From the NCBI RefSeq assembly GCF_000002425.4, contig NC_037266.1:6513443-6577442 (forward strand): a stretch of 64,000 bases of DNA, written 5' to 3'. Of the stretch, positions 32,427 to 43,049 are shown piece by piece (within the stretch, counting starts at the first letter, position 1; each line of letters opens with the position of its first letter). Below the pieces are notes generated by a model. The model saw nothing but the letters and a program-made list of their open reading frames with translations. It did not search any database and was not told the DNA's origin. Position numbers and translations under genes: made by a program. The stretch comes from Physcomitrium patens (lineage: Eukaryota > Streptophyta > Bryopsida > Funariales > Funariaceae).

Positions 32427-33242
32427 ATGCGATGTTTTCTTGTGATCGTGGCATTGCTCTGCGTTGTCTCCGCTGTTACAGGTGAGTCGCGGCTGACAGA
32501 GCCCTCGTGGGGCTGGATGAAAGTTAAAGTGAAATTCCCACTTTCTAGATATCTGGGTTCTACAGTTGTGCCGAAGAGGGCACTGATTGACCACGCAGGT
32601 AACGGAGGAATCGAAGCAGGAGTAATGTTGCGGGGATCTCCGTCTAGAAAACTCCTCCAAAACAGTGACAGGTGAGTGTTGTATCCTTCAATCGAGTGAC
32701 CGCCGAAAGCAAAAAGAAAAAAGAAGAGGAAGGGGGCTCATGATGAGAAACTTCGATTGTCTAATCGTCGGGACATTGTAATCCGTCGTTCAATGAGTGC
32801 AGAGCACAGCAGTTGGATTTAGATATTTGGATAACTCGCCAAACCATCTCCGTGACAAATGCATTGGCAACGATTCGCTGATCGTATGAACAATCAGCTC
32901 TGATACCAGCCAACAGACAACGATACTTCAAGCGCATTTGACCTTTTTTTTTCTAAAGTGAAAAATAGGTTGAACGTAGCATCATTAGAGCGAAACAAGT
33001 ACGCCGTATTACTGTCCCGAATTCACATATTTTTTTCACCTCGTCTAGATTTGGCAGTCCACCATTTGAGGTTGGAGGACAAAGTTCCTGTTCTGTTCAG
33101 ATGGCCATTTTCGCAGCACGTGTGCTTTGAGTTAGGGATCATTAGGTGCATGATCATTGAACTCATTACATGCAGAAAATGCAAGGCTCAAAGCAGTTCA
33201 GAACCACCAGGAAAGTCAAACCTTTTTGTAGAGCTGTGTTAA
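32427..33242 (+). CDS. Candidate small secreted protein, two exons
   Basis: From the ATG at 32427 the reading begins MRCFLVIVALLCVVSAVTG, a good signal peptide of about 19 residues with a small residue before the likely cleavage point. The mature part is basic, contains RALIDHAGNGGIEAG, and includes SRKLLQ, a motif often seen in plant secreted proteins. Exon 1 ends at 32671 in a strong CAG/GTGAGT donor. The acceptor ACATGCAG ending at 33175 continues in frame (DRKCKAQSSSEPPGKSNL) to TAA at 33240-33242, for 103 residues in all. The same frame is open upstream to 32331, with other ATGs at 32331 and 32397, but only the 32427 start puts the hydrophobic core at the N terminus. I do not recognise the family. 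With two cysteines in the mature region it does not fit RALF or EPF patterns. The second exon is the less certain part. Confidence 0.45.
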
Positions 33243-33299
33243 AATATGAGATAAGTTTTATTCAAAAGTCGAAGATATATCTTGCAAAAACAATATTAC

Positions 33300-34190
33300 G
33301 TATTAAAATTAACATCTTAAAATATGGGTACACAAATATGATTTAAGTCATATATATATATATATATATATAAATATAACCCAATTGCAATAGCAATTCT
33401 TGTTATTTTGTATTATGGTTTGAAGTGTTGAGAAAAGGTATAATGTGCAATCTTTTAATTTTTTCTAGTTTTCATCATTATGTCATTTGAAAATGTGGGA
33501 TATTGGAGGTTTTAGTCATAAGTTATAATTTAATATAGGGATAAGGAATTAATTGTTAATATTACATCTCATTTTTAATCGTACATGTTTAAAACCTTGA
33601 TTCACTCAAATATTTAGTGGCAATTATTTTATGTTACTCTGTTTTTCCAGAAAAATCGATTTTTAAATACAATGGCTAGCAGAGACTTTTCATTCATTTT
33701 TCTTGTAACTGGTTTTCATATATATATATTTTTTTCATGCACATGTATATGTATTTTTTTTTTTTTTTTTTTTTGTCTTTTTTGACCTCTGTATTTGTTT
33801 GAAATATACAGTATAAATTAGTGAAAAGTTCAACTACGTACATTATTTACCCTTGTGAGCAAAATGGATTCACAAACCGTGTCAGAAGTGTCACAACTAA
33901 GCAACCACTGAACAATATTACTTCTTTTCAAAACAGAAGGGGACCATGTTTGCAACATGATGAGGGTCTTTAATAAATATCTTCGTTTAAAAAAGGATTG
34001 GAATGAAGCGAGCGATGTTTGTAAGAATCTCTGTGGACAACAAACCCATTCATTTACATATCAAATCAACTAAAAGATGAAGAATGTCGGTAACAAGGTT
34101 TTGCCTAATTTATTTATATTTTTACTTCTTTTTTTCACCAAGCACACAGTTAATTGTGAATGACAAGGAGGGTGATTTTGTTGCCCACTT
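33300..34190. other. AT-rich intergenic DNA with TA and T runs
   Basis: Contains a TA run at about 33350-33371 and a T run near 33757-33774. No coding or RNA gene is supported. Confidence 0.55.
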
Positions 34191-34199
34191 CACCTCTCC

Positions 34200-35351
34200 T
34201 TACAAATTAAAATGGCAAGATTCGAAAGGGAACATCACGATCCCTTGACGTTCACAGCGTTCCCACGGCCCCCAAACGAGACTAGGTGCGCGAGCCGTCA
34301 AAGCGGGAACCCCAACACTGGACAAACGAGGCGAACGGGGGAGGGGAACGGGGGAATAGGGGGACCGTGACCGAGGTGGCAGGGGCCACGAAAAAGGTGA
34401 TGTCCACAAATATATCTTCTGAAAAAGGCGAAGTGCAGGGAATCTCCGAATGAAATTGAAGTGAGTCCACCTGGATGCTTCTGCAGTCATCCCGCCTCCA
34501 CAGAACTCTGATATTGAATTCCCATTTGGGGACCTCAATTCCCACCACAAGCGTCGCTGTCCAGCCGTGTAATTCGGATGGGACTTGGATAGGGAGCCTG
34601 GATTAGCGGGACCTGGATGGAGTGAGGGTCCTCGGCTTCGAACTATTTCGCCGACAGGGGCCCTTCCTTCCTTGCTTGCTTTCATGGTTGTGCACAGTGT
34701 TTTCGTGGCGTCCACCTTCGCCGCCATCGGGCTTTTTAGGAGTTGCCAGGAGGCTGGGGGGGTTTGGGTTAGTGGAGCTGTGGTTGCGGTCTCTCTTAAT
34801 GCTGAATTTTCTGTAGTCGCAAGGAATAGTGTGACGGATACGAGGTGGGTGGCGATTTCGATGTGGTTTTGAGGTTTAAGGAGGTGCGGGTGGTTGTTGG
34901 TTGTTGGTTGTGGAGTTTTTCCGGGGATGGACTGTGTTTGGATTGCAAACGGAGTGCTGTGGACGTTGAAAAGCGTTTGGTTAGGGTAGTAAGAAGGTGA
35001 GGAGTAATTTGACCTGGTTTTGGTTTTTAGAGCCAGCTCAGCGCGTGGACGTGAAGGGAAAGAGGCGGAGGTGGTGTTGTGGGGAGTTTTAGTTTTCGAG
35101 GTTCATGGTTTTGGAGGAGGTTTGTTTTTTTGTTGGTTTTATAGAGATCAAGGTGTTTGGCTGGTCTTTTGGAAGGATCTGTCTAACTATTCAATGTTAT
35201 TCTGGTAAAGCTAGCTTCGTATTTGGAGTGCGTGAAGGCGGCCGCAGAAGTGCTCGGACTACCAAATTGCCCGGCGTCGCGGTGTGAAGTGAATGCGGTC
35301 GTTTTGATAATTCGGATGTGATTGCGAGATTTGTGCTTTTGCGTGGTGAGA
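34200..35351 (+). promoter_or_regulatory. Promoter region and long 5' leader of the B-box gene
   Basis: GC-richer DNA begins abruptly at about 34200 and continues to the B-box start codon. Open stretches occur on both strands (for example minus 34200-34727), but they lack domains, are Pro/Arg/Ser-rich and overlap each other, as GC-rich noncoding DNA does. From about 34860 the plus strand is G/T-rich, which may be leader or leader-intron sequence. No clear TATA box was found. Confidence 0.4.
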
Positions 35352-37048
35352 ATGCGAGTTCACTGCGATGTCTGCGAGAAAAACAAGGCGGCGGTGATGT
35401 GCTGTGCAGATGAAGCTGCACTCTGCACGGCTTGCGACACCAGAGTTCACGCCGCTAATAAACTTGCCAACAAGCATGTCCGGGTTCCTCTTGTTGGGCA
35501 GCTTGAGCCACCCCGCTGTGACATATGCCAGGTCCGTAATGATTGTTTATGTCGCTGAAATCTGCCGTTGAAAAGCAATCTGCGCAGTTTTCACTAGCAT
35601 CAAGTTTCTTCTCCTTGTTGACTCAGAATGTCTTAGTGCGTCAGTCTTTCCTAGTGGGTATGGTATGTTTGAGTACTGGACCTTGTTGCCGCAGAAAAAG
35701 ATGTCATTTAAGGCACTCGTGACTTCTTCTTTAGTGTGTATGAGCAGCTTAGGCACTGAGGAGTTCTGCAGCAACGTATTCTTGTTTTGTAATTTCAACA
35801 TTCGAGTTGTCGAAGCTTAGCAAAATCCTTACAGGAAAGTTATGATCGTAGTTTTTTGATGGGTTATAATTACCCATTTGTGTGTAGAATCTTAGCTGCT
35901 GGGTGAGGGTCTCACTGTTAGCTCTCGATGATTGTTGTTTATTAGGATAAAGCAGGTTTCTTCTTCTGCTTGGAAGACAGGGCCCTTCTCTGTCGAGATT
36001 GTGATGTATCCATTCACAGCTCAAACAAGCTGTCGTCCAACCACCAGCGGTTCCTGATAACCGGGACGAGGGTGGGTTTGGATGCAGTCTCAGGACAGGA
36101 AGGTACAGAGCGGATGTCGGAGGAATCACCGAGAGTCTCATCTCTCACCACTGTAACTAAATCTCCCTCTCCGCCAGCCTCCAAGAGCAGTCCTTCCTCA
36201 GCTTCAAAGATGAATATGGTTAGTGTCAAGCCACAACCTGCTCCCACGAATGCAACCTCTAATGCAAATCCATCATGGTTATCGAATGGTGGAAGATACA
36301 CTGAGAGAGAAAAGACCAAGCTACTGTCGGTCGGGACAACCTCAGCAAATGTCGTCGACCCGCACAGTTCGTCTTTCGGAAGGAGGAATAGTATCCCAGC
36401 CGACTTGTCTGATGCTGTACCTGTATGGGGAGTGGATGAGCTTCTGAACCTACCAGAACTGGCGGACGGTTACCATTTAGGTGACATCGGCTCCTCCAAG
36501 GTACACATATTATCTATCTTTGACGTTAACACTCTAAAGTTTCGAACTTTTTCGCGTCTCTCAGAGTAATTACGCGTTGTGGTAAATCTCAAGGAGGATT
36601 TGTCAATTAGCATTGCACATATATTGCAAGCTGTGGCATTACTCAGCATAAAACACGTTCTAATAGCTTATTCTAAAAAAATCACTATAATATTATTGTA
36701 TTATTACAGTGTAATATTCTTAATCTAAAAAATTAGTATTCTAGCAAATGCTCACTTTGTCTGCAGGCTGACATGAACAACCTTGGTGACTGCGACTGGA
36801 TGGCGGATTTGAGCATGTTTGAAGAGCAAATTTACGCCGAGACGTTGCGCAAGGTTCCTCAGATGTTCGCTCCTGCTCCAACAGCTGGGCTATCTCGTGG
36901 AGGTAGAGCAACTGTCCTTAGCAAAGGGAAAGGAAAGCAAGAGGCAGCTATTGTTCCCCAGTTTGATGATGCATTCGTTGTACCTGACCTTGGTCTATCA
37001 GCTAGTGCATTGTTACCAGCTCCTGTCGCCAAACGCCGCAGAACTTAA
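35352..37048 (+). CDS. BBX: Double B-box zinc-finger protein, STO/BBX24-BBX25 type
   Basis: This type of nuclear regulator acts in light signalling, where the B-boxes mediate protein contacts with factors such as HY5. Exons 35352-35531, 35946-36500 and 36767-37048 join in phase to 338 residues. B-box 1 starts C5-x2-C8 and contains CCADEAALCTACD and HAANKLANKH. B-box 2 starts C56-x2-C59 and contains CLEDRALLCRDCD, HSSNKLSSNHQRF. The first intron falls just after CDICQ of B-box 2. There is no C-terminal CCT domain. A Ser-rich linker follows, then the conserved WGVDELLNLPELADGY and DWMADLSMFEEQ blocks. The end carries FVVPDLG, the VP-type motif of STO-like proteins, and a basic KRRRT tail that may serve as a nuclear signal. 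The ATG at 35352 is directly before the first zinc ligand, as in homologues. Confidence 0.92.
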
Positions 37049-38500
37049 ATTGAGTTCTTGCAACATTTCTCACTTAATTATAGCTCCATCAGTTCCGGCA
37101 TTGTGTGCAAAGTGTCTCTTTCATTGCTGCGTTACTGTTTGTACTGTCGGTGTAGTCGGCCGATTGAAGATTGATGGGGGCCAAACTAATGGAAAGTATT
37201 TTGTTTTTATTCAAGCTAAATTGCCCAGGAGAGGGGTGGTTTTTAAAGGGCGTCACTACTTGCATTAATTTGAAATCATGGGAAGAGATGACAATCTAGT
37301 CAAAAAATGTGAAAATGAAAGTTACTATTCATTGGTTTTGACAGTAAAATATATGATTTTAATAATTCAAAAACTTTTCTACATTTAAAAAAATTAAACT
37401 AAAAGAAAAAGTTGACCTTCGCCCAAATTAGTCACGTGTGACAGTACAAATTTTAATTTTCTTCACCTTCGTAATGTAATTAAACTTCTAGACAGTATTT
37501 TAATTTAATCATAAACACAACTGAGTTTAATTTGTCTTTTTTGATGTTTGCACACCTTAAAGAAACTAAAAATAAATTGAATGATAAAATAGTTCCAGTG
37601 TGACAATGAGCTTGACTTAGTAAGAGGTATATCCACTTCAAAGTGTATCCTTAAAGATTCTATTCATTGAGATGTTTGTATTTTCAATCAAGTCAACCAT
37701 AATGTAAAAAATCCGTATAGGGTTTGAATTAAGTACTTTGTTTAACACTGTAGGTGATGATGTATACGCCACATATGGAGGTGGGTGATAATTCATAAAT
37801 CCTTCCTACAAGATTTCATTTGTATATACTGTTAGAAATATTGTAAAATAAGTGGTAAGCCTTTGTTTTAAATATTTTCTTCTAAATGAAAATAGAAACA
37901 TTAACAGGAATATCATTAAAAGGTAGAATGCAGGTTTTTCTTGTGATATATTTGAAATATTTACAAAACCAAATCAGACACACTTTGGGCATTTTATAAC
38001 AATTGTTCGATCAAATTTTTAATACATTCTTCAAGATCTTCAAAATCCAACTTGACAGGGGGCATATTGTTATCTTATTCTTCAAACAAGATGCATGTGT
38101 TTAAATAAATTGAAGGTACATAAAATTTTATTTTTAAAATTTGTGATAGTTAAAGATAGCGGAAAAGTAAACTAAATAGAAACAAAAAGACTATTGAAAT
38201 CTAAGACCAGAAAGAAAGCATTCTGTTCTGTTCATTACTCTCTCCCGGACATATTATTACCACACAAGATGTCCCAAGTGTGGTCTAATATGAACAGAAT
38301 TGGATGCCTTATGGATATGACGTCTTCCACAACAGTGATCACCTATGAAAAGGATCATCGTAACAAAAACCAATTACGATTGTACAAATTTTCCAACAAT
38401 TTTGATCACCGTTGATACAATCAGGATTAACGTTATTTTTTTATTTCACCAACTGCTCTTACATCCGTCTGATTTGAGAGTGATCAGGTAGTCTCCGATT
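37049..38500. other. 3' region of the B-box gene and AT-rich spacer
   Basis: About 37049-37300 is probably 3' UTR. Beyond it lies AT-rich spacer. A CACGTG G-box is at 37433-37438. The open stretch 38194-38415 has no domain features and is not called. Confidence 0.5.
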
Positions 38501-38522
38501 CTCTCTGTATAGCAAGACTCTC

Positions 38523-41500
38523 ATGGAGACTTCAGAAAGTGGCTGAATTATTGAATGGAAGGAACCTAGATTGCTAGGGATTGAAGGGTTAAGTTGACGC
38601 ATTCAATTGATTCACATTCAATGCTAGACTAGTATTGTAGATCCTTGTGATGCTGCAGGTTGGGTGCAATCCAAAGACCATCAACTAAGAGGTTTTGAAA
38701 GCTTAAGTGTTGGTTAGTTACTTCTTTCACTTCACTATTGTTCCTGAACAATGTCGACTGCACTATGAGTGAATGTTATTCCAGGAGGAAGCCATGTGAC
38801 CTTCGACAGAATGTAAGTTTTTTGCATGTGTGGTCGGAGGAGTAATTTGTATTTCATTTTATGTCTGTGGGCTGCAATTTTCAAAAATGTCGTATGTGGG
38901 TTTCATGAGAGCGAGTTTCATGAGAATCCTATTGCTCGTACATGAGAATTGCGAAGAATTATGTTTTTTTCTCTTAATTTGATGACTTTGTGGTGTGTAG
39001 CGTTCAGCAATGCCACATTAGAGAGCATTCTTAGTCGCTGTTTGAAAAACGACGTCCAAACGCAAGGTCAGTTGTTTTTATACGACCTTTTAGACCCCGC
39101 TAGCACAAATCAGCAGAATCTCATCTAGGTCTACCCATGCATCCTGAATTGCTATTGTTTCAATTCGCTGAGAGTATTGTGTTTTTACTGCAGGTAGATA
39201 TCAATGGTCATTGAAATTAGCTGCAATTGAGATGGCGAAAGGGGAGCCACGTTTTGCGGATTCTGCACCCTGGAATGGTTCTTTTCCGTATTAACCTAAA
39301 GCAACCCACCTCAAGTTTGGTTTACTGACGTGAACTAATGTCAAGTTGTTAAGCCGGTTCTTGAAGAACTTACATGTGCATGCTGTAGTCCGTGTTTAGT
39401 ACTAATTTTATGGGGCATACAAAAACCAACCGCTGGTGTTACTCAAATCCGGTATCAAGTTCTTGGATAACTTGGACTGTGTAATTTTATCAATTGAAGA
39501 TATATGATCACCATTCACGACCGTTTAAAGAGTTTGTATCTTTCTGTTTCAATAATAATCAGCCTGAGGTTTGGAAACCTTGGGAGCTTTACACTTGAAA
39601 TGGAACTCCCATCAGCTTTTGACGTGGAGCGTAGAACCTCACACTAAGAGAAGTTCGCGGAGACTTGAAAGTTGGCTTCGTATTGTAAATAAGATGAAAC
39701 CTCAGTTGATGGTGCAAAATTTCTGTAAAGATTCTGCTCGCCTTTATTTAAGCAGTATCTGGATGGAATGTTTTGGATGGTATCAACTCATGATGCTACC
39801 CTATTCATGAGAGTAATTTTGAATATTCGTGCCTTGCTTCTTCATATTTGATATTATGTCTTCCGAGTGAAAACATGAAACCAATATCTCAGCCTATTAT
39901 AGCGACCGAGCTAGAAGAAGCTTTTTAGGCTTCTTCTTCTTCTTCTTCTTCTTCTTCTTCTGTCAAGAATGTCCCAAGGAGCACCAGGATTCTTGTCAGG
40001 ATAAGGTTTGGGTTGAATTTTCCTGTGAAATATCACTTTTTCCAATAATGCTCCTATCTCCTATCTTGTACAAGCAAACAAGTCTCGTTCACTTGCATTC
40101 ATAACTTTTTTGAAGTGGTGCAATCGCAATGGTGCAGAGAACAATCACAACCACATGTTCGCTTTAACAAAGAGGCACCCGAATCATCTTGTGCCTTTGC
40201 GAATGAGGATGATGCTAAGGAATTGGAAGGGAAGAGTGGCAATGGTGTCAATTTTCCTTTTGGGTGAGCTTGTCAGTACTTATTTGATCATTATACAAGT
40301 GCTTGTGATGCATGTCATGCATGGAGCTGAATATCCAGTGATGCTGAGATCTGAATGTGTGAACTTTTGCGCATTTATTTTCAACATTTATATATTTAGT
40401 TTTAAATGTAAGACATAGTTTATAAATTTATTTTCAAGAATCGCCGTATTTATTGATTCCTTGAGGTTGCTACGCTTCAGCACTCCGCCTGAGCAGCTTG
40501 GAGAATGAGTTGGGACTTTGAGGCTCAAAGTTTCACACTTTTAGGCAGTGAAGCACCGCCCAACTTTTGAAGCAAACCCGAACCCATCCATACTGGCATC
40601 TCTTGGTCACGAATCAACCTTATTATCAAATTGTTGCGTGACTAAGAGATGAAATTATGGCATGGACTTGATAGATACAGTTATGGGGTGCCAAGAGGAT
40701 TAGATGCTGAATTGTTTTCTCCGAGAGTTCGTGTAAATTTCTGAAGATAATTCTGTTCTCTTCCTTTCAGGTTTCGCTGAGGGCACTCAAGAAAAACGCT
40801 GGTATTCTTGCTGAGGTTCAATTCCATCTAATTCTTTGATTTTAAGAAGTTTTCTTGCATGGCTGTCTATTACTGACGCCATATCATTGATCGAAGGAGT
40901 TGCTCACAAGCATTGAATCTTGCTCTTTTCATGGATTTAGTATCCATTGCAGAGCACATGTAGTATGTCTGCATTATCTTAAAATCTCTTGGGTTATGAT
41001 TATTTGCTACTCGACTAGAATATCAAAGTCATTTGTATTAGTGTACCCTTACTTTCCAAAGCTACTCTTCCGGCTGGAGTATGAAATGGAGGTCGCAGAT
41101 GCTATGTTTATGTGAATTTACAAAAGGAATCACTCAAGTATGCAGGGTTGGCCCTTAGTTTAACTGCATACCCGCTTTTGCACCCAGAAAACGTTCTGAA
41201 TTTCGGCCTGGATGTATCTGCTATCTGGGTTTGATATCTTTTTGATCCCTGCTCTTAAATAAGCATTTCCTCTGCATTTCTGTCGAATTTTACTAGCATG
41301 TGAATTTTTACCGTGTAGTGGATCTGTGCCTCATTTATTTATTTATTATCTGCTTCCCATTATCCGTTGTAAATTGATGACACCATTCTATTAAGACCGT
41401 AACTAACCAAACTAGAAAGGCCTGTCTCAAGAACTGCAGCTGATGGAGCTGACAATATGATGGATTTTTAGCGGCTGGAGCTCTCGTCATCAAACTTCTA

Positions 41501-42040
41501 CGTCAATTAGTCCGGTATTCAATCAAGTGGGTTCTTTCATGCTTTCGGATGAAAGACGGGTAATGACTGTCACAATGTTGATTTATGCGACCTTGTCAGT
41601 TGTTTCATAAACCACGTACATTGAGTCCTTCGCATTCATTCATAAACACCTTGAAAATTTCTATTTGCACATTCTCAAGTCTATCTCATTTGTCGACTGC
41701 CATTGTACGTAACTTATGTTCGATGATATGTTAAAAAAAAGCTTCCGGTAAATTGGAATTAAATAATGCTGTGAATTATTTAGTAAATTTTACTTCCAGG
41801 AAGGTTGAATTACCCCTGAAAGGTTTGCAGAACCTAGCACGTCGATTTCTTGACGCATCAGACAATGGCAGTGAAGATGAACATACCCCACCTTCACATG
41901 CCCAACCTGGTAATGCCAGACACAGATCTCAGAGGGTCACAACTGATTATTCAGGACAGAATCCAGTGGCTTCTTCCTTACATCTCAAGTTTGCTCTGTC
42001 TCAGTGTCTATTGCACTCTTTCACTCTCTTTCCTACATGA
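38523..42040 (+). CDS. Unrecognised multi-exon protein gene
   Basis: Small exons with matching phases join into one reading of about 266 residues: 38523-38538 (tentative start, METSE), 38785-38812, 39008-39066, 39194-39277, 39968-40024, 40116-40263, 40782-40815, 41062-41111, 41188-41228, 41472-41514 and 41800-42040 (TGA). Coding-like pieces, in order: INATLESILSRCLKND, RYQWSLKLAAIEMAKGEP, RFADSAPWN, an acidic stretch with NKEAPESS and ANEDDAKELEGKSG, LKKNAGILAE, LFRLEYEMEVADAMF, KRSEFRPGCICYL, AAGALVIKLLRQLVR, and VELPLKGLQNLARRFLDA followed by an acidic SEDE tail. Every join from 39194 onward has AG at the acceptor and GT at the donor. The 40263/40782 join has an alternative (40246/40771) giving VSLRALKK. 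Two helical parts separated by an acidic linker are likely. I cannot name the family. The first two exons and the last 40 residues are the least sure. Confidence 0.6.
39931..39960 (+). repeat. TTC microsatellite before an exon acceptor
   Basis: About ten TTC units directly precede TGTCAAG at 39961-39967, the proposed acceptor of the exon starting at 39968 in the unrecognised gene. The repeat would serve as the polypyrimidine tract. Confidence 0.75.
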
Positions 42041-42960
42041 TGTCTACATCTTAAGCTAGCATCCTGAGCATTCCTCCCAGATTAATTCTGTTGAACTGCA
42101 TTTTCAGCAAACCTCTGTCAGTCTGACCATTTGTGGGATTCTCCTATCTCAAAGTTTGCCCTGGTTACCCTTCAGTTAGAATGATACTGGTCTTGTGAAA
42201 ATGCAGAGATGTGATAGTATTGTACTGGTCAGGTGAAATGCAGAGAGGTATCTTCTGGCGTGCTTTGCATTGTCTCTGATGAACACAATTTTAGAGACTT
42301 CAGATTTCCACCAGGTTGTCTTTCTGCTATTTCGTTTTGGTCACCTAGCAGCGTGTTTTTGAGGGTGGCAAGGCCAAGCTGCATTAGACCATTGTGCCCC
42401 TCGCTGATAGCTCATTTGCTAGATTTAGTTAAGGTAACATATATATTATACTGGAAGCATACTTTACTAGGGATCTCCAGGAGTCACATCCAGGTGTGTT
42501 GTTGGAAACTCTGGACAAGAAATAGGCGTAAGCAACCGTGTAATTTTAGCACCTGAACATTGTTAGTTGCACTTGCAGTTTTCTCATGAGTATATAAATC
42601 TTAGACATTACAGTTGGTCACTGATCAGTGTTTGATATCAATATAAGTTTTACAGGCAGAGTGTAAATTGTTGTGACACACGAGGGTTGATGGTGAGAGT
42701 TAGTTTAGTGAAATGAAAAAGATTAAATGGTTGTTTATTTTATTAACAACCATTAAATTATGAACATGATTTTTATATTGAAAAAATTAAAGATATAGTT
42801 GTATTTTAGGACCATAATTCACAAAAAAATGTAAATTTTTTGGTTCTTCTTTCAAATAAGAAAGTAAATGTAATAGTAAATGACACACTTCTAAGCATCC
42901 ATTTTCACATTGGCTTTAGAGGTTAATCTATTCCACTAGCAGCCCTCACTTACCCTTTAA
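42041..42960. other. 3' region of the unrecognised gene and AT-rich spacer
   Basis: 42041 to about 42600 has gene-like composition and is probably 3' UTR or further noncoding transcript. From 42700 it is AT-rich. The open stretch 42233-42556 has no domain features. Confidence 0.4.
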
Positions 42961-42979
42961 CAAACTATATAAGGCATCC

Positions 42980-43045
42980 AAGGGAACGACGACGAACGAC
43001 GACGAAGAACGACAACGACGACGGACGGCGGACGAAGGACGACCC
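42980..43045 (+). repeat. Imperfect GAC/ACG triplet repeat
   Basis: A purine/C-rich tract of ACGACG, GAACGACGACGAAG and GGACGGCGGACG units. It marks the move from AT-rich spacer to the GC-richer DNA upstream of the U-box gene and may lie near its promoter. Confidence 0.7.
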
Positions 43046-43049
43046 ATGA

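Noticed and set aside
34200-34727. 175-codon open stretch on the minus strand
   Set aside because: Pro/Arg/Ser-rich with no domain, overlaps other open frames in a GC-rich promoter region, and has no splice partners.
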